Assembly: GCA_964510345.1 (NCBI GenBank)
Contig: CAZEBB010000006.1
Span: forward strand, 13,170 to 77,169
DNA from: JAAYQA01 sp964510345
GTDB taxonomy: Bacteria > Bacillota > Clostridia > Tissierellales > Peptoniphilaceae
Direction: 5' to 3'
DNA length: 64,000 nucleotides
In this document: positions 41,627-50,028 of the stretch, piece after piece
How the letters are laid out: every line of letters starts with the position of its first letter
How positions within the stretch are numbered: the stretch's first letter is position 1
The notes under the pieces: model-generated
Databases searched by the model: none
Told to the model about the DNA's origin: nothing
Seen by the model: only the letters and a program-made list of their open reading frames with translations
Program-made: the position numbers and the translations under genes

Positions 41627-43105
41627 TTATGCTTTTCTGTGCAGCAATTCTTCTTTATGATTCTTGGCGCGGTTAATCGTAAACCATGCGTACAGTGCGG
41701 TTAATACACCTGCTACGATATACGATACGGTATAGCTGTCGCCTCTTCCCAGCAGCGCATCCAGATTGAGTCCGATTTGCGCATGTAGGATATAGCTCAA
41801 AATGATGAAGGTATAGAACATTCCGGGGATCAGCCCGATAAAGTAGTTCTTCTTACGGATATACAGATACGTCGCGATCGTCGCCAGTGCAAAGATGGCG
41901 ATCGTTTGGTTCGTCCATGCGAAGTATCTCCAGAGGATGTTAAAGCCTGCCGGATTCATCTTCGCGATGACCAGAATGATGATCGCGGGGATGAACAGTG
42001 CCGACGACAACATCACGCGGTTTTTGGACGGCTTCTGATCGATATTAAACTGCTCGGCTACCATCAGACGCAGCGAGCGGAACGCCGTGTCGCCGGAGGT
42101 AATCGGAAGCACGATAACGCCGATAATCGCGATAATCGCGCCGACATTGCCCAAGAACTCTCTGGAGATCGTACCGACCATCAAGGTCGCTTGCGTGTCG
42201 ATCGGAGTGCCTCTTCCAAAGAGGACCATGGCTCCCCCTGCCCAGCACATCGCGATAAAGCCTTCGATGAGCATCATGTTGTAGAATGTCATGCGACCTT
42301 CTTTTTCGTGGCGAACCGTTCGGGAGATCAAGCACGATTGGCTGCCGTGGAAGCCGGAAAGGATACCGCAGGCCACGGTGATAAAGAAGATCGGGATAAA
42401 GGGTACCCCACCGGGGTGCCCGGTAAAGAGCGGCGCTTCGTTAATGTTGACCAGATTGGCTCCGCCATCCATCATAATCCCGACAAAGATTCCCACGGCT
42501 GACAAGATCAAAAATGCGCCGAAGATCGGGTACACGCGACCGATGATCGCATCAATCGGAAATAACGTAGCGATGATGTAGTATACAAAGATGGCTCCGT
42601 AGACGACCCACACGATCGGATTCGTGAATGCCGTGTCCGCACCGAGAAGCTCTTTTACGATGAGGTCTCCCGGGGTGTAGACAAACACGACGCCGACGAG
42701 CAGCATCAGGATCCATGTCAGGATATTGTACACGTTAAACACTTTTCCGCCTAAGTACTTCTTGATAATACGGGGCATTTGTGCGCCGTTCTCACGCATC
42801 GAGATCATTCCGTTGAAATAGTCATGTGCGGAGCCTGCCAATACGCAGCCGACCGGTATCGTAATAAATGCGATGGGGCCAAACAGGATCCCCTGAATCG
42901 GTCCTAAGATCGGTCCGGTACCTGCGATATTGAGCAGCTCGATCAATGAGTTTTTCCACGTCTGCATCGGAACGTAGTCGACGCCGTCCATGAGTGCAAT
43001 TGCCGGCGTTTCTCTGTCATCCGGTTCAAATTGCGATTCGCAATACTTGCCGTAGAGAATTCCACCTACGACCAGAATCGCGATACCAACTAAAAATGTA
43101 GTCAT
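41627..43105 (-). CDS. cstA: CstA-family carbon starvation/peptide or pyruvate transporter, copy 2
   Basis: A 492-residue multi-span carrier almost identical to copy 1, with the same core motifs (AGSAHDYFNGMISMRE, GSQSCLISRTVRHEKEG, SGDTAFRSLRLMVAEQF). Differences cluster in the last 40 residues and in single conservative changes; one extra residue is near GHPGGVPF. It has its own promoter and is the first gene of the cstA-ferritin-cstA group. The two copies probably arose by tandem duplication and may now differ in regulation or substrate. Confidence 0.93.
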   Translation of the reverse strand: MTTFLVGIAILVVGGILYGKYCESQFEPDDRETPAIALMDGVDYVPMQTWKNSLIELLNIAGTGPILGPIQGILFGPIAFITIPVGCVLAGSAHDYFNGMISMRENGAQMPRIIKKYLGGKVFNVYNILTWILMLLVGVVFVYTPGDLIVKELLGADTAFTNPIVWVVYGAIFVYYIIATLFPIDAIIGRVYPIFGAFLILSAVGIFVGIMMDGGANLVNINEAPLFTGHPGGVPFIPIFFITVACGILSGFHGSQSCLISRTVRHEKEGRMTFYNMMLIEGFIAMCWAGGAMVLFGRGTPIDTQATLMVGTISREFLGNVGAIIAIIGVIVLPITSGDTAFRSLRLMVAEQFNIDQKPSKNRVMLSSALFIPAIIILVIAKMNPAGFNILWRYFAWTNQTIAIFALATIATYLYIRKKNYFIGLIPGMFYTFIILSYILHAQIGLNLDALLGRGDSYTVSYIVAGVLTALYAWFTINRAKNHKEELLHRKA

Positions 43106-43161
43106 GATTCCCTCCTTCAGGAAATTTTGATATACGCAAATCGCTATATATCAACATTTTT

Positions 43162-43233
43162 AGTTTACCCCAATGATATAATTTATGCAAATTGATGTTT
43201 TCGATTAATACATCCTATATATTATATAATAGG
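43162..43233 (-). promoter_or_regulatory. Promoter and AT-rich dyad upstream of cstA copy 2
   Basis: TTGCAT (43185-43190) and TAAACT (43162-43167) are 17 bases apart. Twenty-odd bases upstream, TCCTAT (43212-43217) and ATAGGA (43228-43233) form an inverted repeat that could bind a regulator. Confidence 0.65.
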
Positions 43234-43353
43234 AAGAGATCACACGGCATCGTCTGTAATGTAAAAAAGTTTATTTTTTACTTTTTTGATGTAAATTGAG
43301 TAGTGAGAACAAAAAAAAGGCATTACGCCCTTTGAAAGTGTAGACAAACCCAC

Positions 43354-43402
43354 TCAAGTCATTTCGACCGAGCATTGTCTCGCGAGTGGAGAAATCTCGA
43401 AC
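43354..43402. repeat. Remnant of dispersed Clostridia-type intergenic repeat
   Basis: The 430-base gap between cstA and the AIM24 gene has no convincing gene. It contains GTCATTTCGACCGAGC, a short insert, and GCGAGTGGAGAAATCTCG, the two ends of a repeat seen in many clostridial genomes (reverse form GAGATTTCTCCACTCGC then CGGTCGAAATGAC). This recognition is from memory; other copies are not in the window. Confidence 0.4.
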
Positions 43403-43535
43403 CGCAATTTTACTTGCTTTCAGAGATCCCTCCATTCGCATTCGCTTAGGTTCGCAAAAGCATGCGAAATACAAAAATCGTACCGGGATAACAGATTCAG
43501 TACTTTGTCATCAGTCTCAAAGGGTATGTGCCCTG

Positions 43536-44213
43536 TTATTTACTCCCGGGAAGATACGGACTCATGCGTTGCGCAACGGTTGAAATCGGGTGTGTTTGCA
43601 GTACGATCTTACCCGGTCCGGTCAATACCGTATTGAACAATCCTTCTCCGCTGAAGAGGATGTTCTTTAGCCCTTTGTTCTGTACGATATCGATCTGTAC
43701 CGTATCCTCCATCATCGCGAGATACCCCGTATCGACGATCATCGTCTCCCCTGCCGCCAGTTCATAGACCTTGCTTCCACCATCGATTTCAATAAAGGCG
43801 ATTCCATGTCCGGACAAACGCTGCATGATAAACCCTTCACCGCCGAAGAGGCCTGCGCCAATTTTCTTACGGAAGAACATGCTGAGTTCGACCGTGCTTT
43901 CCGCCGCTAAAAAGCCGGATTTTTGCACGATGACGTCTTTGCCCGGCACGATTTCCACCGGAATGATCTCTCCGGGGAAAGTCGTCGCAAACGAGACAAA
44001 GCCCGGTCGAGACGCCGTAAAGGAGTTCAAAAACAGTGATTCGCCTGACAGCGCCCTTCCGAACATCTTTCCCGCGCCTCCACCGGTGCTCGCCTCCATC
44101 ACGATGTCCTGCGACATCCAAGCCATAGCGCCCGACTCCGTGATCATGCTTTCGCCCGTGTCCAACTCACACAACACATAGGGAAAATTTGATCCTTCGA
44201 TTGTGTATTTCAT
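43536..44213 (-). CDS. AIM24/TIGR00266-family protein
   Basis: A 225-residue protein made of a beta-rich AIM24 (DUF124) domain: LDTGESMITESGAMAWMS, GSEG-like GRALSGESLFLNSF, PGKDVIVQKSGFLAAE, the GGEGFIMQRLSGHG motif and GEGLFNTVLTGPGKIVLQTHP (one conserved block). The family is widespread and its bacterial role is unknown. GGAGG lies seven bases before ATG 44213 and four before an adjacent upstream ATG. It stands alone, downstream of the cytochrome c maturation operon but past its terminator. Confidence 0.87.
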   Translation of the reverse strand: MKYTIEGSNFPYVLCELDTGESMITESGAMAWMSQDIVMEASTGGGAGKMFGRALSGESLFLNSFTASRPGFVSFATTFPGEIIPVEIVPGKDVIVQKSGFLAAESTVELSMFFRKKIGAGLFGGEGFIMQRLSGHGIAFIEIDGGSKVYELAAGETMIVDTGYLAMMEDTVQIDIVQNKGLKNILFSGEGLFNTVLTGPGKIVLQTHPISTVAQRMSPYLPGSK

Positions 44214-44335
44214 CATTTCACCTCCATGGGGATTGCTCGTAATCTACCTTACGAACACCCCGTATATACCCTCACGAAATCAGAATCCCACATAAAGTAG
44301 ATAATTTCAATTTTGTCAAATCTGAATCGCATAGA

Positions 44336-44362
44336 AAAACCGGGGTCAGTGAACCCGGTTGA
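44336..44362 (-). terminator. Terminator of nrfA-resBC operon
   Basis: On the minus strand AACCGGG-TTCACTGA-CCCCGGTTTTTC forms a good hairpin with T run, after resC. Confidence 0.87.
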
Positions 44363-44372
44363 TTTCATCTTC

Positions 44373-45194
44373 CTATACGTAACTGTGGATGGAAGGCAGG
44401 ATGGTATTCACGCCGATATAGGTGAAGATCACACAGCCAAAGCCGATGATCGAAAACCACGCCGCCTGTTTTCCATGCATCCCTTTGCGCTTCCTCTGAT
44501 GCAAATAGATCGTGTAGATGATCCAGGTGACCAGCGACCACGTCTCTTTCGGGTCCCACGCCCAGTAGCGCCCCCAGGAGTATTGGGCCCAGATCGCACC
44601 TGTGATGATACAGAGCGTCAAAAAGAGATAGCCGAGCTGGATCGCCTTGTAGCTGATCTCATCCAGATGTTCTTCCGGCGGCAAGTCGAGTGAACTGCTC
44701 TGCTTTTGCGCCTGCTTGACGAGATACATAATCGAGACTCCGCACGCGACGGCAAAGGATCCGTAGCCGATCACAGCAAAGCTTACGTGGATTGCGAGCC
44801 AGCTGCTCTGGAGTGCGGGCATCAGCGGACGTACTTCGCGATTTTGCATCGCCGCATATCCGATGATCAAAAATAGCAATGGCGTCACGAAGGTTCCCAT
44901 TGTTCGATTGGGATACTTGCGCTCAAAGAGGAGAAATATCAGCGCAATTCCCCACGCAAAAGCCGTGGCAAATTCATACTGGTTGGCGAGTGGAAATCGC
45001 CCCGACCCGAGTCCTCGGGAGAGGATCGCAACCGAGTGCACGAGAAAACCGATCTTTACGCCGATCGATCCCCAGTGTGCCAATTTTTCTTTTTTACTCA
45101 CAAAACTGACAAAATAGAGAATCGTCGACAACAAATACAATACGACGGCAACGGTAAACAAGATGCTTTCCAGCCAAATAAAAGTTTGATTCAT
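44373..45194 (-). CDS. resC: Cytochrome c biogenesis protein ResC/CcsA
   Basis: A 273-residue membrane protein with eight spans. The heme-handling tryptophan-rich motif WGRYWAWDPKETWSL and conserved His residues (AIHVSFAVIGYG, IYLHQRKRKG) mark the CcsA/ResC family of system II cytochrome c maturation. Together with ResB it exports heme and attaches it to CxxCH motifs outside the membrane. It overlaps resB by four bases and serves the nearby pentaheme NrfA. Confidence 0.93.
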   Translation of the reverse strand: MNQTFIWLESILFTVAVVLYLLSTILYFVSFVSKKEKLAHWGSIGVKIGFLVHSVAILSRGLGSGRFPLANQYEFATAFAWGIALIFLLFERKYPNRTMGTFVTPLLFLIIGYAAMQNREVRPLMPALQSSWLAIHVSFAVIGYGSFAVACGVSIMYLVKQAQKQSSSLDLPPEEHLDEISYKAIQLGYLFLTLCIITGAIWAQYSWGRYWAWDPKETWSLVTWIIYTIYLHQRKRKGMHGKQAAWFSIIGFGCVIFTYIGVNTILPSIHSYV

Positions 45195-46252
45195 ACAGTT
45201 TCCTCCTTGCGCTCTGCCGTATCAGGGGTCTTCTTCTCGTTTGGGTTTCCGTAGAACACCATCAGAATTCCTGCGACCAAAAGTGCTGCCGAGCCGGCAG
45301 TCGCCTTGGCAAAAGCATCTTTCCTCACGGATAGCAGTGTGTACATTCTCGGATTCGAAAAAATGATATTGTATTCCTCGATCGTAATCGGTCGGTCCAT
45401 CGGTCGCGCTTCCATTCCGATGGCCGACCCCATATAGTACGCCCGGTACAATACATATGGGTTGCGCATCGCAGAAGATGCTGTGCCCGGTCCTTGGGCT
45501 GTCATCACATAGTCCGGGAATAAATCGACCATCTCGATGATCAGTTTCTCAGAATCGGCCGTGACATACTCTTTGTTGAACAGGACCGCCGTACCGATTG
45601 ATTCTCCGTTTCGCAAGATGGTTGCATCCACCGCATATCCCATCGCCGTTTGCGAATACTGATACCCGTCGACATTCATCGGGTGATTGACCTCAATGTC
45701 CCCTTCTTTCAGAACCTCACCCTGATCGTTTTGAATCTTCGCTGTCGTGATATAACTCTCCACCGAGCCGTCGTCCCGTAAGATAACCTGAAAATCGTCA
45801 ATCTGCACGGCGTAGGGAATTCCTTCGACGGGTGTCGTCGTCCCCGGGACATTGTATAATGTGGAGTCGTAGGCGGTTGCATTGCCGATGGCGAAGAAGA
45901 GGATCGTACATAAAATACCGATATGTAAGAGCCATGACCCGAGTTTTTGTGTTGCACCGCTCCAGCCGTGACGTCTTATCATCTGTTGGAGCGGTTTGAC
46001 GCGAAATACCACACAAAACAGGAGGCTGGTACACATCAAACCGATCATCGCGATATACCACCAGGTGGTGAACACGCGATCAAACCCGAGTTGCAGGATG
46101 ATCCGGCTCGCCGTCTCCCCGTATTGTGCGGTATAGGCGTCCGGTGACGCATGTTGTGGGATCAGTGAGCCGATGACGGAACCCAAGCCGATCGCAATTA
46201 AAATCATCACGGCAAATCGCATGGATGCGATCCATCGTAGTCCTTTTTTCAT
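45191..46252 (-). CDS. resB: Cytochrome c biogenesis protein ResB/CcsB
   Basis: A 353-residue protein: three N-terminal spans (RFAVMILIAIGLGSVIGSLIP, FTTWWYIAMIGLMCTSLLF, LLHIGILCTILFFAIG, the conserved His included), a large external domain (about 125-325) and a final span near the C-terminus. This matches ResB, the partner of ResC in system II. The start is an ATG at 46252. It follows nrfA with a hairpin in between, so expression may be stepped down relative to nrfA. CcdA and ResA are not in the window. Confidence 0.9.
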   Translation of the reverse strand: MKKGLRWIASMRFAVMILIAIGLGSVIGSLIPQHASPDAYTAQYGETASRIILQLGFDRVFTTWWYIAMIGLMCTSLLFCVVFRVKPLQQMIRRHGWSGATQKLGSWLLHIGILCTILFFAIGNATAYDSTLYNVPGTTTPVEGIPYAVQIDDFQVILRDDGSVESYITTAKIQNDQGEVLKEGDIEVNHPMNVDGYQYSQTAMGYAVDATILRNGESIGTAVLFNKEYVTADSEKLIIEMVDLFPDYVMTAQGPGTASSAMRNPYVLYRAYYMGSAIGMEARPMDRPITIEEYNIIFSNPRMYTLLSVRKDAFAKATAGSAALLVAGILMVFYGNPNEKKTPDTAERKEETV

Positions 46253-46269
46253 AAAATCTCCGTATTAGA

Positions 46270-46304
46270 AAAGAAGGGCCCCGAAAGATCGGAAAGCCCT
46301 TCTT
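46270..46304 (-). terminator. Hairpin between nrfA and resB (partial terminator or stabiliser)
   Basis: On the minus strand AAGAAGGGC pairs with GCCCTTCTT, with an inner CCGA/TCGG stem, followed by TTCTAAT. It could reduce transcription into resBC or protect nrfA mRNA. Confidence 0.6.
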
Positions 46305-46314
46305 GCCCATCGTT

Positions 46315-47607
46315 TCAGTTCAACTTCGACATGGCTTCGTCAATGATCTTTTGTGCATGATCCAGATAGCCTAATTGCTTCTGTTGATTGTGGAAACCTT
46401 CACCGTTTTCGACAAAGACATAATCCCAGTAGAATTGCGCTTCACGGTGATTGTCTCTGAGTGCATTTAAATCGTCTTCCGACATTTCGCCGGCTTCAAC
46501 CGCGGCCGCCAATTTCTCGACCATGGCCAGCAGGTTTTTCGCGACTTCATCTGTCTTCTCGACGACCGGTTTTTGTACCGATTCAGCCAATGTAACCATT
46601 TGCTCCGGCGTTTGATCCTTATGACACGCCACGCAGCTGACATCTGCCGTCAATAGAGGAGAAGTCCAGTGGTGCGACTTAATGGTCGTCCCTTCGACTT
46701 CAACTTGCGGCATATGACAGGTCGTACAGTCCGCACCCATCTTTTCGTGCGTGCTGCCTTCATAAGTCTCTGTTTCCGGGTGTTGTGCCTTTAAGAGCTT
46801 CGCTCCGGTTTGCGGGTGTTCCCAATCATAGAAGTCGTGCGCTTGATAGTACTCGTACGCTTCGTCACATCCGAGTCCGTCCGTCCACGGTAAAGTGGTC
46901 GCGTTCTCTTCTTTGGTCATATAGTACTCAACGTGACATTGTGCGCAGCTCATCTGCGCATCGGTCAGTTGAATATCAGCTTTCGTGTTCTCCATCGCGG
47001 TCGTCAAGTGCGCCCGATTGGTTTGTACGACCCCCGGAGTCTCGCCGTGGCAGTCAAAACAAGTGAACCCGACGGTAATGTGCTGATCAACATACTCTTC
47101 AAAATTTGCGAGATTTAAGCTTTCGTCTTTCTTGAGTGCCTCATTAAACTCCGACACTTTACAGGCTAAACAGCTGGCTCCTTTTTTCGGCCTCGCCGTT
47201 CCTACGACATCTTCCAATGCGTACACATGGCCTCTTGCGCGGTCGTATTGCTTTTCGAACACATATCCTTGATAGAATGTTCTAAGATATGGATACGTTT
47301 CCAAGTAATCGTACGGTTCTGAGCCGCCATATGTAGTTTTTACCATTTCTGCGTTCTGATCGAAGGTGGTTACCACGGCCGGGTAGTGTTCCTTCCACGC
47401 TGCTGCTTCGACGATTCCCGTCGGACGATCTGCCGTCGATTGTACCTCGCTGGTGGCTTCCGTTTCCTTCGCTTCCGTTGCGTCTGTCGCCGCCGCTTCC
47501 GTGACTTCCGTCGCCGGTGCTTCGGTCGCCGTCGCTGTCGGCTGACAAGCCGTCACCGAAAGGAGCATCGCCAGGACGAGCAGTACAATGAGTCCATAAC
47601 GTTTCAT
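46315..47607 (-). CDS. nrfA: Ammonia-forming cytochrome c nitrite reductase, lipoprotein form
   Basis: A 430-residue pentaheme enzyme that reduces nitrite to ammonium with six electrons. Heme sites: CLACK (about 146-150, Lys-ligated catalytic heme), CFDCH (183-187), CAQCH (221-225), CTTCH (294-298) and CVACH (325-329). The catalytic-pocket segment IKSHHWTSPL is present. The signal peptide ends in a lipobox VTAC (Cys 21) followed by a Thr/Glu/Ala-rich linker of about 40 residues, so the enzyme should be lipid-anchored. ATG 47607 has AAGGAGG upstream. NrfH, the usual quinol-oxidising partner, is absent here. resB and resC follow. Confidence 0.94.
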   Translation of the reverse strand: MKRYGLIVLLVLAMLLSVTACQPTATATEAPATEVTEAAATDATEAKETEATSEVQSTADRPTGIVEAAAWKEHYPAVVTTFDQNAEMVKTTYGGSEPYDYLETYPYLRTFYQGYVFEKQYDRARGHVYALEDVVGTARPKKGASCLACKVSEFNEALKKDESLNLANFEEYVDQHITVGFTCFDCHGETPGVVQTNRAHLTTAMENTKADIQLTDAQMSCAQCHVEYYMTKEENATTLPWTDGLGCDEAYEYYQAHDFYDWEHPQTGAKLLKAQHPETETYEGSTHEKMGADCTTCHMPQVEVEGTTIKSHHWTSPLLTADVSCVACHKDQTPEQMVTLAESVQKPVVEKTDEVAKNLLAMVEKLAAAVEAGEMSEDDLNALRDNHREAQFYWDYVFVENGEGFHNQQKQLGYLDHAQKIIDEAMSKLN

Positions 47608-47651
47608 CTCACACCTCCTTATTGTGTGTATGATATTCGATTGTCGATTAC

Positions 47652-47680
47652 AGTGTATCACGATGCCAGACTTATGTAAA
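47652..47680 (-). promoter_or_regulatory. Promoter of nrfA operon
   Basis: TTTACA (47675-47680) and TACACT (47652-47657) are 17 bases apart, about 45 bases before the start codon. Confidence 0.75.
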
Positions 47681-47805
47681 GCGTTTCCACAATTCTGTAT
47701 CGATCATTACACTTCGGGCACTGCATTCATCCCGTACATCTTGTTGTCATTATACCCGCAATTACTGCAAATCCGTCGGATCGGCATAACTCTCTGATGA
47801 ATATT

Positions 47806-47831
47806 TTGAATGAAACTATAAAAACATTCAA
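47806..47831. promoter_or_regulatory. Inverted repeat upstream of nrfA promoter
   Basis: TTGAATG and CATTCAA are separated by 12 bases, about 125 bases upstream of the nrfA promoter in the gap after the Crp/Fnr gene. The spacer is too long for a standard Crp/Fnr site; the binding protein is unknown. Confidence 0.3.
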
Positions 47832-47875
47832 TTATATGACACGCTCCTCACTCTCCTAAACATTATTCTCCAACC

Positions 47876-47895
47876 AAAAACGCCCCGTAGGGCGT
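47876..47895 (-). terminator. Terminator of Crp/Fnr gene
   Basis: On the minus strand ACGCCC-TACG-GGGCGTTTTT is a compact hairpin with five T residues. Confidence 0.83.
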
Positions 47896-47901
47896 AAATT
47901 T

Positions 47902-48576
47902 TCAAATATTTTGGCATAAGGTTTCTTTATCGATAACCCATATGTTTTGTCCATCCATTCGGATGACTTCTTCATCGACATAGGCTTGTAACGCTTGATT
48001 CAAGGTGCTTCGATTGACATGCAACATGTCCGCAAGCACCTCTTGCGAGTTGGGAATGCGGATGGACCCGTTCGGGTCATTCAAATGCATCAGCCAATAG
48101 GCCAGCCGGTCCTTTACGCGACGATATTGAACACAGCGGAGCATGAGCTTGCTGTAGCAGGTATATTGCGACACAAAAGTCAGTACATTTTGTAGAAAAA
48201 CGGGGTCGCTGTTGATGATCGGCTGTAGTTCATCGACCGGCAACCACACGACATGCGCCTTCTTGAGGCAATAAGTATGGTAAAAATAATTCTTCATTCC
48301 GCCATACACTAAATAAAAGGGAAATGCATCTCCTCCGGGATATGTATCCTCTCCGAAGAAATAGGAAGAGTTCAGTTCTTTTCCATCTAACGTATACTCC
48401 GTCGACTTCAAGACACCGGATACGATGACGCAGATATGATCGATCGGCTCGCCTTCTTCCAGTATTCTCTCGTTGGCGTGGTAGGTCTGCTCTTTTTTGT
48501 TGATGCTCATGATGGCTTTTTTCGAAGCCTCGGAAATATTGCGAAAAATGACTCGATCCCAAAATCGTTCGTCCAT
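47902..48576 (-). CDS. Crp/Fnr-family transcriptional regulator
   Basis: A 224-residue regulator: a cyclic-nucleotide-binding-like beta barrel (about 25-125, ILEEGEPIDHICVIVSGVLKST, with YFFGEDTYPGGDAF) and a C-terminal winged helix (SQEVLADMLHVNRSTLNQALQAYVDEEVI). No N-terminal Cys cluster for an iron-sulfur centre is visible, so it is Crp-like rather than a classical Fnr. ATG 48576 has GGAGAGGAGG upstream. Lying between the grd genes and nrfA, it is a candidate regulator of either. Confidence 0.88.
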   Translation of the reverse strand: MDERFWDRVIFRNISEASKKAIMSINKKEQTYHANERILEEGEPIDHICVIVSGVLKSTEYTLDGKELNSSYFFGEDTYPGGDAFPFYLVYGGMKNYFYHTYCLKKAHVVWLPVDELQPIINSDPVFLQNVLTFVSQYTCYSKLMLRCVQYRRVKDRLAYWLMHLNDPNGSIRIPNSQEVLADMLHVNRSTLNQALQAYVDEEVIRMDGQNIWVIDKETLCQNI

Positions 48577-48601
48577 TGTCAACCTCCTCTCCTTTACATA
48601 T

Positions 48602-48653
48602 ACCCAGCCGGCACGCCTAGCGGATCCGTACGGATCCGCTAGGCGTGACTGGG
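48602..48653. repeat. Long perfect palindrome between grdB and the Crp/Fnr gene
   Basis: Bases 48612-48647 are a perfect 36-bp palindrome centred on GTAC, with each arm reading CACGCCTAGCGGATCC. It is extended by CCCAG/CTGGG outside. As RNA it would be a very stable hairpin, but it lacks a T run on either side. It may be an intercistronic processing or stop signal or the relic of an insertion. Confidence 0.8.
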
Positions 48654-48698
48654 AGGGCCAACGAACGCAATCCGTCGGCAAGGTATGATTTTTCGAGA

Positions 48699-48715
48699 CG
48701 TGAGTTGAACTCACG
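48699..48715 (-). terminator. Short hairpin after grdB
   Basis: CGTGAG-TTCAA-CTCACG on the minus strand lies seven bases after the grdB stop. The following bases are TCTCGAAAAATC, so terminator function is uncertain. Confidence 0.45.
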
Positions 48716-48721
48716 CAGTCA

Positions 48722-50017
48722 TTATACGTGGAAGATCGTCGATTCTTCGACCGGAGTTCCCAACGCTTCAATCGCTTTTCTGACCATCTTCAAGCGCATA
48801 TCAGCTTCTTTATCTCCCAATGCCGGGTTTCCGACAGGGTAGGGGATCGAGACGGTCGGGACGATACGGTTTGCGCCGACAGATTGGGAGATCGTGGTGA
48901 TCGTCGCCATGTGAACGATCGGGATGCCGTATCTTTCAATTTCTTTCACCATTGTTGCACCGCAACGTGTACAGGTGCCTCAGGTGGAGGTCAGGATGAC
49001 ACCGTCGACTCCGGCTTCTTTGAGTTCTTTTCCGATCTCTGAGCCGAATTTGATGGAGTTACCGACAGCGGTACCGGTTCCGGTGGTCGTGTAGAAGTAT
49101 TGGAATACTTTACCGATCTCTCCGGACTCTTCCATGCGTTTCAGTGCATCCAAAGGAACGACGCGGTCCGGTTGCTCATTGGCATACACGGGGTCATATC
49201 CGCCGTGGATCGTGCAATAGCCTTCTTCTAAGTCTTTCAAAGCCGATACATCGTATTTGCCCCATTTTTGTGCGGACGCGGATTGGATGTGATCCGGATT
49301 GCCTTGCGGGACGATACCGCCGGAGGTGACCACTGCGATCACAGCTTTCGACATATCGCTGATCGCTTTTGCCGGTTCAACCGTATCAAATACAGGCATC
49401 GGGAGCTCGGTTTCAAAGTCTTCGCCTTTAAGGCGCTTCATCAGCATTTCGATGGCGCGGATCGATCCGGTCTTTTCCGAGAGTACGGTCGCGCGGACAC
49501 CTTGTGCAAAGTAATCGTCAGCTTCCGGTTTCGGTTGCTCGCCTGCCAGTGCTTTCTTAGCGAGATTCGCCATCAACGGAAGAGCTTCTTTCATCTTCGC
49601 TGCTCCGTCTGCCGTCTTGGCGACATAGGCGTGAGCTTTTGCGGTATCGAGTCCCGGGTTTTCTTCGTACATACCGGAGACCACTTTGACGCCGGCTTCG
49701 TTAAAGAATTTTGCCACGCCGGCGCAAGCCATACCATAACGACCTGCGTTAAATGCAGGGCCTGCGATCACGAGATCCGGTTTGTGTTCTTCGTTGATCT
49801 TTTTCAGGAACGCTTCTGCTTCTGCCACATTTTCATTGAAGAAGTTGTCACCACAGATGACGGTACCGATCGTTTCGGCATCGTCCTTTAACATACCTTC
49901 CAGAGCCATCGCCGGTCCCACCGCTTTATCTGTGAAGCTCGGTCCGACATGTGCCTGGTCTTCTCCGCCGATTTGGCCGAAGAATTGGTTCAAATAGTAT
50001 AATACTTTTTTAGCCAT
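48722..50017 (-). CDS. grdB: Glycine/sarcosine/betaine reductase component B selenoprotein
   Basis: A 431-residue selenoprotein, the substrate-binding large subunit of component B. An in-frame TGA at 48980-48982 is codon 346, in the context VILTST-U-GTCTRCGATMVKE, exactly where GrdB/GrdF/GrdH carry selenocysteine. The frame continues for 85 codons to a TAA with clear family similarity (SVGANRIVPTVSIPYPVGNP). The N-terminus (YYLNQFFGQIGGEDQAHVGP, GPAFNAGRYGMACAG) fits as well. With GrdE it activates the substrate amine for transfer to GrdA selenium. Which of glycine, sarcosine or betaine it uses is not settled. It lies 11 bases after grdE. Confidence 0.93.
48954..48982 (-). promoter_or_regulatory. 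UGA selenocysteine codon with SECIS-like hairpin
   Basis: Directly after the UGA, GCACC-TGTACACGTTGC-GGTGC can form a stem-loop on the mRNA, as bacterial SelB-dependent SECIS elements do. Confidence 0.7.
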
Positions 50018-50028
50018 TCTACTTCCTC

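Noticed and set aside
43271..43474. 67-codon minus-strand open frame in the cstA-AIM24 gap
   Set aside because: It runs through the repeat remnant, has no ribosome-binding site and resembles no protein.
47806..47831. Crp/Fnr binding site for nrfA
   Set aside because: The inverted repeat has a 12-base spacer, unlike the 4-6 bases of Crp/Fnr sites, and lies too far from the promoter; it is listed only as an unassigned dyad.
48980..48982. In-frame TGA in grdB read as frameshift or pseudogene
   Set aside because: The codon lies at the known selenocysteine position of this family, the same frame continues with strong similarity, and a SECIS-like hairpin follows.
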